From: Marinobacter sp. LQ44
Lineage (GTDB): Bacteria > Pseudomonadota > Gammaproteobacteria > Pseudomonadales > Oleiphilaceae
NCBI RefSeq assembly: GCF_001447155.2
Contig: NZ_CP014754.1
Coordinates: forward strand, 806,001-870,000
DNA length: 64,000 bases
Direction: 5' to 3'
Shown here: in pieces, positions 17,888 to 26,824 of the stretch
How the letters are laid out: every line of letters starts with the position of its first letter
Numbering within the stretch: the stretch's first letter is position 1
Made by a program: the position numbers and the translations under genes
The notes under the pieces: model-generated
Told to the model about the DNA's origin: nothing
Seen by the model: only the letters and a program-made list of their open reading frames with translations
Database searches by the model: none

Positions 17888-17977
17888 AACTACTCCACAA
17901 CCGTCCGTTTAAGTCACCGCAGCCGCCTCCCCCAACACAACCAGTCTACTACACAACAAACGATAACCCCGAAGCCC

Positions 17978-18006
17978 TTGACACAAAAGCCCCAAACAGA
18001 CACATT
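17978..18006 (+). promoter_or_regulatory. Weak candidate promoter of topB
   Basis: A perfect TTGACA at 17978-17983 with a 17-base spacer to CACATT at 18001-18006, 30 bases before the topB ATG. The -10 matches only three of six positions, so this would need an activator or may be chance. Confidence 0.3.
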
Positions 18007-18035
18007 CCGATGCCACTCAGCGAACCACCAACACC

Positions 18036-20180
18036 ATGCACCTGTACATCGCCGAAAAACCCAGCCTGGCCAGAGCCATCGCCGCCGCCCTCCCCGGCCC
18101 GCACCAGAAAGGCCAGGGCTGGATCCGTTGCGGAAACGGCCAGGAAGCCGCCACCGTCAGCTGGTGCATCGGCCATCTGCTGGAGCCGGCCGAGCCCGCC
18201 CGCTACAACCCGGCATGGAAAAAGTGGCGCCAGGAAGACCTGCCCATGTTCCCCGAACAATGGCAGCTCACCCCCAAAGACAGCGTAAAACAGCAACTCA
18301 AGGTGCTCGAATCCCTGATTCGACAGGCCGACGTGATCACCCACGCCGGCGACCCGGACCGTGAAGGCCAGCTTCTGGTGGATGAAGTACTGCGCTACGT
18401 TGGCACCACCGTTCCGGTAAAACGGGTACTGATTAACGACCTGACTCCCAGCGCCGTTGCGCGCTCCATTCAGGCACCCAGAGACAACAAGGAATTCCGC
18501 CGGCTATCCCATTCCGCCCTGGCCCGACAAAGGGCCGACTGGTTGTATGGGATCAACCTCACCCGGTTCTACACCCTGAGCTACCAGCAACAGGGTCAGG
18601 ACGGCGTTTACTCGGTTGGCCGAGTACAAACACCGGTGCTCGGCCTGGTTGTGGAGCGGGATAACACCATCGAGAACTTCGAGCCCAAGCCCTGGTACCG
18701 AATTGAAGGTCAATTCCAAGCCTCCGAAGAGGACGCGGACCAACGCCCGTTTACCGCCCGCTGGCTGCCGGATGAAACCTATGAAGACCATCTGGACGAA
18801 GAGAAACGCCTGCTCAGCAGGGACGTGGCCGAGCAAATTGCCCGTGCCGTGAACGGTCGGCCTGGCACCATCGCAGAATCCCGCTTCAGAGACCGGCCCG
18901 AGCCACCGCCCCTGCCGCTGTCCCTGTCGGCACTGCAGATAGAAGCCGGGCGACTGTTCCGGATGGGTGCCAAAGACGTGCTGGACACCGCCCAGAATCT
19001 GTATGAACGGCACCAGTTGATCACCTACCCCCGGTCCGACAACCGTTACCTGCCCGAGGAACATTTTCATCAGCGGGAGCAGGTGATTCGCGCTATTAGC
19101 CGGGTATCCGGCGAGCTGGAAGCGCTCACAGGGCAACTGGACAGCAACCGGCGCTCTGCGGCCTGGAACGACAAACAGGTGGACGCCCACCACGCGATCA
19201 TTCCAACCGTCCGCCCTACCCCGAATGGCAAGCTGACGGCCGCCGAGGAAAAGATCTACAACCTGATCAGCCGCTACTATCTGATGCAGTTCGCCCAGGA
19301 TGCGGTTCACCGTGAGGGAAAACTGACGGTGCAGGTTCAGGAACACAGATTCCGGGCCACCGAGACGGCGATACTCACCCCCGGCTGGAAAGCCCTGGAG
19401 CTGAAACTTCGGGAGAACAACAACGAGCCGGAAAAACCCCCGCTGCCAAGGCTGGGGAGCCGTGAGCCGGTCACCTGCAGCAACACCACGGTAACCGAAC
19501 GCAAAACTCAGCCACCCCAGCACTTTACCGATGCCACCTTGCTGTCGGCGATGACCAACATCGCTCGTTTCGTGGCGGCCCCGGAACTGCGTAAAACCCT
19601 GAGGGAGACCGATGGCCTGGGCACGGAAGCCACCCGCGCCGCCATTATCGACACACTGTTCCGGCGAGATTACCTGTACCGGGAAAAGCGATTCATCCGC
19701 GCCACCGACAAAGGCAAGGCGCTGATTTCGGCGCTGCCGGACACTATCCGTACCCCGGACCGTACAGCGGTCTGGGAAGCAACACTGGAGAGCATCCGCC
19801 GCGGCGAAGACGACCCCAGGGCATTTCTGGAGTCGCTAAAGCAGGAGATCCGCGAATTCATTCATCGGGCGCCCGATGCGACCGGAACTCCTGCCAGCAA
19901 AACGTCTGTGCATTGCCCAAAGTGCCGGGCGCCCATGATCGAGCGGGAAGGAAAATTCGGACGTTTTTTTGCCTGCACCCGCTACCCAAAATGTAAAGGC
20001 ACGCGCCCTCTGGAAGACAGTGCACCAGCAGACGGAACCGGGCAGAAACCCGTGCCCTGCCCCCATTGTTTTTCACCCCTGGTGAGGCGCCAAAGCAAAA
20101 AAGGCTGGTTCTGGGGCTGCAGTAATTTCCCGGCCTGCCGACAAACAGTGAATGACGCCAACGGCAAACCTGAACTGTAG
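18036..20180 (+). CDS. topB: DNA topoisomerase III
   Basis: A 714-residue type IA topoisomerase. The TOPRIM domain has MHLYIAEKPSLA (E7) and THAGDPDREGQLLVDE (about 100-115, the DxDxE triad). The catalytic tyrosine is Y331 in LITYPRSDNRYL. Toroidal-domain motifs GLGTEATRAAII and YLYREKRFI follow. The C-terminus carries two four-cysteine zinc-ribbon modules (CPKCRAPM...CTRYPKC and CPHCFSPL...CSNFPAC), more than E. coli TopB has. It decatenates single-strand-containing DNA and resolves replication/recombination intermediates. Monocistronic by context, with a long gap on each side. Confidence 0.95.
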   Translation: MHLYIAEKPSLARAIAAALPGPHQKGQGWIRCGNGQEAATVSWCIGHLLEPAEPARYNPAWKKWRQEDLPMFPEQWQLTPKDSVKQQLKVLESLIRQADVITHAGDPDREGQLLVDEVLRYVGTTVPVKRVLINDLTPSAVARSIQAPRDNKEFRRLSHSALARQRADWLYGINLTRFYTLSYQQQGQDGVYSVGRVQTPVLGLVVERDNTIENFEPKPWYRIEGQFQASEEDADQRPFTARWLPDETYEDHLDEEKRLLSRDVAEQIARAVNGRPGTIAESRFRDRPEPPPLPLSLSALQIEAGRLFRMGAKDVLDTAQNLYERHQLITYPRSDNRYLPEEHFHQREQVIRAISRVSGELEALTGQLDSNRRSAAWNDKQVDAHHAIIPTVRPTPNGKLTAAEEKIYNLISRYYLMQFAQDAVHREGKLTVQVQEHRFRATETAILTPGWKALELKLRENNNEPEKPPLPRLGSREPVTCSNTTVTERKTQPPQHFTDATLLSAMTNIARFVAAPELRKTLRETDGLGTEATRAAIIDTLFRRDYLYREKRFIRATDKGKALISALPDTIRTPDRTAVWEATLESIRRGEDDPRAFLESLKQEIREFIHRAPDATGTPASKTSVHCPKCRAPMIEREGKFGRFFACTRYPKCKGTRPLEDSAPADGTGQKPVPCPHCFSPLVRRQSKKGWFWGCSNFPACRQTVNDANGKPEL

Positions 20181-20311
20181 TTACGGAATTCTACATATCA
20201 CTACTGAACGCAGCCTCATTTTTTGGGATACTTGGCCTCTAATGCAGGGGATTTCTACTCCGCTCTGTGCCAAGACCACGAAATCGGCAACACCATCGAG
20301 GGCCAAGCTCA

Positions 20312-21040
20312 ATGCGCATTGCTCTGCTGGAAGACGAACATGAACAAGCGCAACACATTCAAGCCATTCTCTCCGAGAAAGGTCATCACTGTGACAGCTT
20401 CCCCACCGGCCAGGCCTTTCTCGGTGCCGTTCTGCACCGAAGTTATGACCTGATTATCCTGGACTGGCAAATTCCAGACATGACCGGTATCGACGTGCTG
20501 GAGAATGTGCGCGCCCAGCTGGACTGGCCCATTCCGGCCATTTTCCTGACCCAGCGGGACAGCGAGGCCGACATCGTCCGGGCGCTGGATGCCGGCGCCG
20601 ACGACTACCTGTCTAAACCGGCCCGGGCGGCCGAGCTCACCGCCAGGATCAATGCCCTGGCCCGCCGCAGCAACCCTGACAGTGACAAAGAAGTGCTGGT
20701 TTACGGTCCGTTTGAAGTCAACACCCGGCAACGAGTCATCCTGCTGCACGGTGAACCGCTTACCCTGACCGACAAGGACTTCGACCTCACCCTGTTCCTG
20801 TTTCAGAACCAGGGCCGGCTCCTGACCCGCGAGATGCTGCTGGAACGCGTGTGGGGCCTTGCCCGGGATATCAACACCCGGACCGTTGATACCCACATGA
20901 GCCGATTACGCCGCCGGCTGGGTGTAAATCCGGAGAACGGATTCCGCATCAAGACCATTTACCAGCGCGGCTATCGCCTGGAAGCGATCAAAGCCACTGA
21001 AGCTGACGAGCCCCGGGAAGACAGTGCAACCAATGCTTGA
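20312..21040 (+). CDS. OmpR-family response regulator
   Basis: A 242-residue response regulator. The receiver has acidic pocket LEDE (7-9), phospho-acceptor D51 in LIILDWQIPD, T80 and K102 in YLSKPARA. The C-terminal winged helix (about 125-225) has TDKDFDLTLFLFQNQGRLLTR, VDTHMSRLRRRLG and IYQRGYRL, the usual OmpR/PhoB DNA-recognition layout. The start at 20312 (MRIALLED) fits the family; upstream codons do not. Its stop overlaps the start of the LysM/FecR gene by 8 bases, and the histidine kinase follows, so it is very likely the kinase's target. Confidence 0.93.
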   Translation: MRIALLEDEHEQAQHIQAILSEKGHHCDSFPTGQAFLGAVLHRSYDLIILDWQIPDMTGIDVLENVRAQLDWPIPAIFLTQRDSEADIVRALDAGADDYLSKPARAAELTARINALARRSNPDSDKEVLVYGPFEVNTRQRVILLHGEPLTLTDKDFDLTLFLFQNQGRLLTREMLLERVWGLARDINTRTVDTHMSRLRRRLGVNPENGFRIKTIYQRGYRLEAIKATEADEPREDSATNA

Positions 21041-22670
21041 CCGAAAACGCCAAAGCGTCACAGGTTTGCTCCTGTTGATTGTAACCAGCCTGCTGCCCGG
21101 CGTGGCTGCCGCCGAGATATCGGTTGCCCGAGGCTCTTCTTCCGCCTCGCCCGCTCAGCAATCGGAAAGCACCCAGGAATGGGTGTATACGCTCCGCTCC
21201 GGTGAGACACTCAGCGACATCGGCCAGTCCTTGCTGATGGACCGGGTAACCATTGGCCAGGTGCTGCAATACAATAACCTGCCCGGTAACGCCAGGCTGT
21301 CTGCCGGGGAACAAATTCGCATTCCTCTGGCCTGGTTGAAGCGCCAGCCCGAGCCCGCCAGGGTTAGCTCCGCCAGCGGTAATGTTATTCACGTATCGGG
21401 CACCACCGGCCAGAAAACGTCACTGACCGAAAATTCTGTCATCCGGGTGGGCGATGAAGTGATCTCCTCTGCTGGCACCGCGACTATCGTCCTGGCTGAT
21501 GGCTCCGAACTGCGTATGGCGCCCAATTCCAGACTCATTTTCAACCGCCTCACCCAATACGGCAAAGCCGGAATGGCAGATACCCGTGTTCGCCTTCAAC
21601 GGGGCGAGGTGCATACCCGAGTAAAACCGGTGCTGGAAGATGGTGCCCGGTTCGAAATCGAAACCCCATCAGCGGTCGCCGCTGTTCGAGGTACCGTGTT
21701 TTCCATGCAGACATCCGCCTCTGGCAGCAGCGTTCAGGTAACCGAGGGCGTGGTTGATTTCGGCCAGCCGGGCCAGATACGCCGGATTCCTGCAGGCTAT
21801 GGCGCCAGCGTGTCCACCGCGAGCGCCACCCCCATGAACATCCGCCGGCTACCACCGGCCCCGGTGCTCAACCCCATCACTCCGGTTCTCACACAGCTAC
21901 CGGCTGAACTCAGCTGGCAGCAGGACGGCGCCAACCGGTATCGCGTCGATATCTTCGAAGAGGATGGCGGCACCTGGCTGCAAAGTCGGGAAATGCCTGG
22001 CCATCGCTTTGACATTAGCCAACTGGACAACGGGCGCTACGAACTCCACCTGGCCGCACTGGATCGTCAGGGCATCACCGGAATGCCGGCCATCACGTCG
22101 ATCGAAGTTGACCTGCAGGCACGAACACCTGATCTGCTCTCGCCAGAACCCGGTGAGAGCGTGAATGACGACATGCCAGAGTTCCAATGGCGCCTGAACG
22201 GTACCAACGAAGTTGCTCGGGTTGAAATCGCAGAAGATGAAGAATTCCGACGGCTGATTACCTCCAGTGAATGGGCGCCAGACAACCGAGCCCTCCCCTC
22301 CCGACCGCTAAGCCCCGGCCAGTACTACTGGCGAGTGGTCAGCGAGGCCGGCGGTAACTCCGTGGCCGCGTCCCAGCCCCGGTCACTGGTTGTGAACGGC
22401 ACGTTGCCGCCGGTACGAATCATCAGCATCAACTACCTGGACAACCAGGTGCGCGTGTTCTGGGAGAAGGTGGATACCGCAAAAGACTATCGCCTCCAAC
22501 TATCGGAAGAGCCCGAATTCAACAACATTATCAAGGAAGCAAACGTGGCAGATACCACAGCGGCCTTGCGCCTGATTCCCGGAAGAAGGTATTTTGTGCG
22601 CGTCAAAGCTCTTTCTGATGGTCCGCTGGCAAGCCGATGGGGCCCGGGGAGGGAGCTTTACCTGGATTAA
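21033..22670 (+). CDS. Secreted LysM-FecR domain protein
   Basis: A 545-residue exported protein. A signal peptide (about 1-27, ends GVAAAE) is followed by a LysM domain (about 51-98: YTLRSGETLSDIGQSLL), a FecR/FecR-like beta domain (about 110-225, with GDEVISSAGTATIVLADGSE and VRGTVFSM) and two or more fibronectin-like repeats to the end (YRVDIFEEDGGTWLQSR; YYWRVVSEAGGN; DYRLQLSEEPEFN). LysM would hold it on peptidoglycan. Lying between a response regulator and a CHASE2 kinase, it may feed an envelope signal to the kinase's periplasmic CHASE2 domain. FecR here is not accompanied by an ECF sigma factor. Confidence 0.86.
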   Translation: MLDRKRQSVTGLLLLIVTSLLPGVAAAEISVARGSSSASPAQQSESTQEWVYTLRSGETLSDIGQSLLMDRVTIGQVLQYNNLPGNARLSAGEQIRIPLAWLKRQPEPARVSSASGNVIHVSGTTGQKTSLTENSVIRVGDEVISSAGTATIVLADGSELRMAPNSRLIFNRLTQYGKAGMADTRVRLQRGEVHTRVKPVLEDGARFEIETPSAVAAVRGTVFSMQTSASGSSVQVTEGVVDFGQPGQIRRIPAGYGASVSTASATPMNIRRLPPAPVLNPITPVLTQLPAELSWQQDGANRYRVDIFEEDGGTWLQSREMPGHRFDISQLDNGRYELHLAALDRQGITGMPAITSIEVDLQARTPDLLSPEPGESVNDDMPEFQWRLNGTNEVARVEIAEDEEFRRLITSSEWAPDNRALPSRPLSPGQYYWRVVSEAGGNSVAASQPRSLVVNGTLPPVRIISINYLDNQVRVFWEKVDTAKDYRLQLSEEPEFNNIIKEANVADTTAALRLIPGRRYFVRVKALSDGPLASRWGPGRELYLD

Positions 22671-22703
22671 ATACCTCCACAACAAGAACGAACCGCACGG
22701 CCC

Positions 22704-25271
22704 ATGAGAAGGGATTGGTTAACCTTAAAGACGACACCCTGGTCTCTGGGCTTACTGCTCACAGGCATCCTGCTATTACTCCAGATAACCACCCTGGAAG
22801 AGCGCATCAATTTCTGGCTTTACGACAAAGCCATCACCACCTGGTCCGCGCCCGTTGATGACCGCCTGGCTCTGGTGGGCATCGATGAACATAGCCTGGA
22901 CGCGCTCGGGCGCTGGCCCTGGGACCGAAACCTCCATGCCCGGCTGATTGACCAGCTTGCCGAGGCCGGCGCGGAAGTCATTGTGCTGGACATCCTGTTT
23001 CCTGAACCCTCCCCCAGCGACCAGGCCCTTGCAGACGCCATGGAGCGCCATGGCCGGGTTGTGCTGCCCATACACTACTCACCGGCAACACCAACACAAC
23101 GGATGGCCGAACAACTGCCCGCACCGCTGCTGGAAAAGACAGCTGCTGCACTCGGGCACGTGCATATTGAGCTGGAAGACGATGGCGTGGCCCGCGGCCT
23201 GTACCTTTACAACAGCCTGGGCAATCATCGCTGGCCCGCGCTGGCGCTGGCGGCACAGGATCGGGTCAACCCCAGTGGCCACGCACCGGATGCGCCTGCC
23301 TATACCAACGTCCGCAGCGAATTCCGCTTTGTGCCACTGGCCGGCGGAGCAGATACAATCCCTGCCCATTCCTACGTCGATGTGCTGAACGGCGCCGTGC
23401 CCCCGGAGACCTTCGCTGGCAAGACCGTCTTCATCGGAGCCACGGCGGTCGGTTTTGGCGATATTCTTAGTACACCGTTTTCCGGCCTGGGCAGGCCCAT
23501 GAGTGGCGTTGAGTTCCACGCCAACGTTTATTCCGCCAGTCGCCAGGGCACACTGATCTCCTCCGCACCTGGCTGGGCCTCCATTGCACTGACACTGGTG
23601 ATCCTCCTTGGCCTGGCCAACTCCCTGCCGAGACTCAAGCCCGCAGCCACCGTCCTCGCCTGTAGCACAGGTTTTGTCCTGGTGTTGATCACCTACTTTG
23701 TGGTCCTACGCAGCTTGCATTACCACCTGTCAGCCGCCAATGCCCTGTTGTTGCCCATGATCGCTCTGCCGGTGGCCAGCGGTCTTCGGCTTGCGATGGC
23801 CAACCGCTTCCTGAACCGTCAACTGGATGACTTGGCCAGAACACCGCAACTTGCCTTGCCAGACCCCTCACGCAGGCACCCTCACCAACTTCTCGAACAC
23901 CTGAGCGCGCTACTACAGCCCCAGGGTTGGCTGCTGGCGGAAGGCAGAGACCTGCTGGCAGTCAAAGGCATGACACTGGCCGATGTCCCGACCAACATCC
24001 AAGTCGGGCAATGGAGTCATCATGGCAACCAGAGCTGGATACGCCTTATTCGCGGCGGCAGCGGGTACCTGCTCGGGCTCACCCTCCCGGATGACCTGAG
24101 CCGGGAAGTTATCCAGCTGTACTTGCAGAACCTTAAACTGGAAGACCCAAGCGCGCCCGCCCTTGAGCCGGGCGCCCAGGAGAACCTGTCCCGGCGCATT
24201 GAAAAAGTCCGAACCGCCACCGAGCGCCTCAGCCAGATGCAGGCATTCATCAGCCATAGCTTCGAGCGCATGCCAGACGGCATAATCGTAACGGATGAGC
24301 TGGGTGTTATCCGCTTCGCCAACCGGCACATTGAAGCCTGGTTCCGGGAGCCCATGCCGAGCCTCAGCGGACTACCCCTGACGCGCCTGCTGGAAGGCCA
24401 TGACCCAAGGGACGCGGCGCCCTGGTATGAAACCGTGTCTGAGACGTTGACCCTTCGGCAAAGCCGAACCGTTGACCTCAAAATTCACAACAAGGACTTC
24501 CTGATTCACCTGGCACCGTTCGCATTGCCAGACAGCAATCAATTCGGAATCATCGCCAACATCTCAGACATTTCCGAGCTTCGGGAGCAGCAGCGGCAGC
24601 ACCGGGAAGCCATCGACTTTATTTCCCACGATGTTCGCTCTCCGCTGGTGTCTCAGTTGGCATTGATTGAGCAACTGAAACGAGACCCTAGCCATATTGA
24701 TGAGCGCCAGCTTGAACAACTGGGCAGACTGGCCCGGCGCAGCTACCACCTGGCGGAAGAATTTGTGCAGCTGGCGCGGGCCGAGCAGCTGACGGAAACC
24801 CGGTTCTACGAGTGTGAGTTTCTGGCTATCGTAGAAAACGCACGGGACAGCGTGTGTGAGCAGGCACAGGAAAAACAGATCAGTCTGCAGGTGATTGGCA
24901 CCGAGGACCTCTGGCTGAAGGGGAATGCGGAATTGCTGGAACGGGCAGTCATTAACCTGATGACCAATGCAGTCCAATACAGCCCGTCGGGATCTGCAAT
25001 CACGGTTCAGGTATACCGCGCTGGCCACCTGGCATGCCTCGCCATCGCCGATGAGGGTAGCGGGATAGATCAGGCAGAACTACCGATGCTGTTCGATCGC
25101 TACCACCGGCAGAAACGCAGTGAGCTGGCAGGCACCCACGGCACCGGGCTGGGCCTGTCGTTCGTGAAAACCGTTGTTGAAAAACATCGGGGCGACATCT
25201 CTGTTGAATCCACCGCAGGCGAAGGCACCACTTTCATCCTGAAACTGCCCATTGCCGACCCGATGCCATGA
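22704..25271 (+). CDS. CHASE2-PAS sensor histidine kinase
   Basis: An 855-residue membrane kinase: TM1 about 14-30, a periplasmic CHASE2 domain (about 35-285, VDDRLALVGIDEHSLDALGRWPW, in parts VALVGIDEHSL and LGRWPWDR; KTVFIGATA), three TM segments about 290-370, a cytoplasmic linker, a PAS domain about 525-620 (DGIIVTDELGVIRFANRH), HisKA with phospho-acceptor H642 in FISHDVRSPL, and an ATPase domain with NLMTNAVQYSP, ADEGSGID and GTGLGLSFVK. All kinase boxes are intact. It is the third gene of the RR-LysM/FecR-kinase module. The ligand is unknown; CHASE2 is a typical extracellular sensor domain. Confidence 0.92.
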   Translation: MRRDWLTLKTTPWSLGLLLTGILLLLQITTLEERINFWLYDKAITTWSAPVDDRLALVGIDEHSLDALGRWPWDRNLHARLIDQLAEAGAEVIVLDILFPEPSPSDQALADAMERHGRVVLPIHYSPATPTQRMAEQLPAPLLEKTAAALGHVHIELEDDGVARGLYLYNSLGNHRWPALALAAQDRVNPSGHAPDAPAYTNVRSEFRFVPLAGGADTIPAHSYVDVLNGAVPPETFAGKTVFIGATAVGFGDILSTPFSGLGRPMSGVEFHANVYSASRQGTLISSAPGWASIALTLVILLGLANSLPRLKPAATVLACSTGFVLVLITYFVVLRSLHYHLSAANALLLPMIALPVASGLRLAMANRFLNRQLDDLARTPQLALPDPSRRHPHQLLEHLSALLQPQGWLLAEGRDLLAVKGMTLADVPTNIQVGQWSHHGNQSWIRLIRGGSGYLLGLTLPDDLSREVIQLYLQNLKLEDPSAPALEPGAQENLSRRIEKVRTATERLSQMQAFISHSFERMPDGIIVTDELGVIRFANRHIEAWFREPMPSLSGLPLTRLLEGHDPRDAAPWYETVSETLTLRQSRTVDLKIHNKDFLIHLAPFALPDSNQFGIIANISDISELREQQRQHREAIDFISHDVRSPLVSQLALIEQLKRDPSHIDERQLEQLGRLARRSYHLAEEFVQLARAEQLTETRFYECEFLAIVENARDSVCEQAQEKQISLQVIGTEDLWLKGNAELLERAVINLMTNAVQYSPSGSAITVQVYRAGHLACLAIADEGSGIDQAELPMLFDRYHRQKRSELAGTHGTGLGLSFVKTVVEKHRGDISVESTAGEGTTFILKLPIADPMP

Positions 25272-25285
25272 CTTGCTCACGCCCC

Positions 25286-25735
25286 TCAGGACCGAATGGT
25301 CTTGCTGACAGGCGCTGAGGGCTCGCTGACCAGACCCTGCTTATCTTGCACCTGGATCGTGAAGTACCAGGTACCGGAATCCAGATTATCCACCGTGTAA
25401 CTCATCTCCGGGTAGACGTCGGCCTCGCCAATGATCACCTCACCAGACAGATTCTCGACGTCCTGGCCGTACCGGATCACATACTTGTCGAGCTCACCCA
25501 TGGCAATACCGTCGCCATTGACTCGGGTAGAGGGTGCTGACCAACTCAGGACAGCTGCACGGGCCAGCTCAGGCTGCACACCCGAAGGGCCTGACCCAAC
25601 ATTACCGGAGGTATTGGAGCCCGAGGTATTTGCACTACTCCCGACATCGGAGCCACCTCCACCACAGCCGGTGAGCAGAATCCCTAGTAAAAACGCGGCC
25701 GTCCATGCCTTTGACAATTTGATGACGCGTTTCAT
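25286..25735 (-). CDS. Small fibronectin-like lipoprotein
   Basis: A 149-residue lipoprotein: MKRVIKLSKAWTAAFLLGIL then lipobox LTGC, a Gly/Ser/Asn linker (about 25-55) and one fibronectin type III-like domain (AAVLSWSAPSTR; LDKYVIRYGQ; YTVDNLDSGTWYFTIQVQD). The residue after the lipid cysteine is Gly, consistent with outer-membrane sorting. It is convergent with the CHASE2 kinase gene, ending 14 bases from it. Fn3 also occurs in the LysM/FecR protein nearby, but no functional link is proven. Confidence 0.83.
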   Translation of the reverse strand: MKRVIKLSKAWTAAFLLGILLTGCGGGGSDVGSSANTSGSNTSGNVGSGPSGVQPELARAAVLSWSAPSTRVNGDGIAMGELDKYVIRYGQDVENLSGEVIIGEADVYPEMSYTVDNLDSGTWYFTIQVQDKQGLVSEPSAPVSKTIRS

Positions 25736-25942
25736 TGGCTACTTGCACCATTATTCCGTCGACTTTGTGAAATTCTATAAAATCGGATCGGATGATGATG
25801 CGAATGACGTCATTTTTGAAGTTAGAAAATTGTCATTTTTTTGACTTTACAGTTGGTGAAAAATTGTGCATCCGATCAGGCAAAACGCCAAACGCAGATC
25901 GTATAAGAGATGAGTTCAGGAGGTTATCGGGCGCAGAAAACG
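25736..25942. other. AT-rich intergenic stretch with TGACGTCA palindrome
   Basis: About 200 bases upstream of the lipoprotein gene, clearly more AT-rich than the surroundings (for example 25775-25880). It holds a perfect 12-bp palindrome AATGACGTCATT at 25803-25814 and a nearby TGTCATTTTTTTGAC. No ORF of convincing composition lies in it. Probably the promoter region of the lipoprotein gene. Confidence 0.4.
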
Positions 25943-25972
25943 AAAAAGGCCAGCTAAAAAGCCGGCCTTTTT
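25943..25972 (-). terminator. Rho-independent terminator after tRNA-fMet
   Basis: AAAAAGGCCAGC and GCCGGCCTTTTT pair across a six-base loop, with A-runs/T-runs on both sides, six bases beyond the tRNA 3' end. On the minus strand it ends in a T-run, closing the tRNA transcript and perhaps the whole rpsB-rnhB operon. Confidence 0.85.
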
Positions 25973-25977
25973 CTGAT

Positions 25978-26054
<77 letters not shown>

Positions 26055-26137
26055 TCAAAACTTTTAACGAAATCTTTTGTTTACCGGGGTTGCCCCGATC
26101 AACGTGGCGCGAATATTACAGCGCACCACTCAGCCTG

Positions 26138-26824
26138 TCAATCCATATTTTCAAACAAGTCGGTGGGATAACTCAATTCGGGAGCCACACTCTCGCGACC
26201 CGGCTGAAAGAAACCTGCGGAATCGATTGCCTCCTGAACCGGCCGAAAAGATCGGCGATGCTCCGGCGTTGCCCCCAGGCGCATCAGCGCTTCCAGGTGC
26301 ACCGGCGTGGGGTATCCCTTGTGTTGCGCCAGGCCGTAACCCGGGTAAGTTTGCTCCAACAGCGCCATTTCCCGGTCACGGGTCACCTTGGCAATGATCG
26401 ACGCCGCGCTGATGGCCGGGTGCCGACTATCCCCTTTTACCACCGGTTCTGAGGGCCAGCGCCAGTTCGGGCAGCGGTTGCCGTCTACCAGCACGTATTC
26501 CGGTGCTATGGAAAGGCCATCCACCGCTCGCTTCATGGCCAGCATCGTCGCCTGGTAGATGTTCAATTGATCGATCTCGCCAGGCTCACAGCGCCCCAGA
26601 CACCAAGCCGCGGCCTTCTCAACGATCTCGTCATAAAGCGCCAGGCGCCGCTTCTCAGTGAGCGTCTTGGAATCCGCCAGGCCCTGAATAGGACGCTCCG
26701 GGTCCAGGATAACCGCTGCGGTAACGACAGCACCGATCAAGGGCCCCCGGCCAACCTCATCCACACCTGCAAGGCGCCAGCCTTGATAACGGCACTCAAA
26801 CGGTGGGAGTTCTTTGCCGGCCAT
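26138..26824 (-). CDS. rnhB: Ribonuclease HII
   Basis: A 228-residue RNase HII. The active site opens with [11 protein letters not shown] (D22, E23), followed by [18 protein letters not shown] and the late KVTRDREM and [13 protein letters not shown] motifs. It removes single ribonucleotides from DNA. Its ATG overlaps the lpxB stop by one base. In Pseudomonas-type genomes rnhB is followed by dnaE; here the initiator tRNA and a terminator follow, so the operon stops. A C-terminal tail of about 25 residues extends beyond the core. Confidence 0.94.
   Translation of the reverse strand: MAGKELPPFECRYQGWRLAGVDEVGRGPLIGAVVTAAVILDPERPIQGLADSKTLTEKRRLALYDEIVEKAAAWCLGRCEPGEIDQLNIYQATMLAMKRAVDGLSIAPEYVLVDGNRCPNWRWPSEPVVKGDSRHPAISAASIIAKVTRDREMALLEQTYPGYGLAQHKGYPTPVHLEALMRLGATPEHRRSFRPVQEAIDSAGFFQPGRESVAPELSYPTDLFENMD

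Noticed and set aside
18504..19523. 339-residue minus-strand frame inside topB
   Set aside because: It lies wholly within the topoisomerase gene, whose catalytic motifs prove the plus strand is coding.
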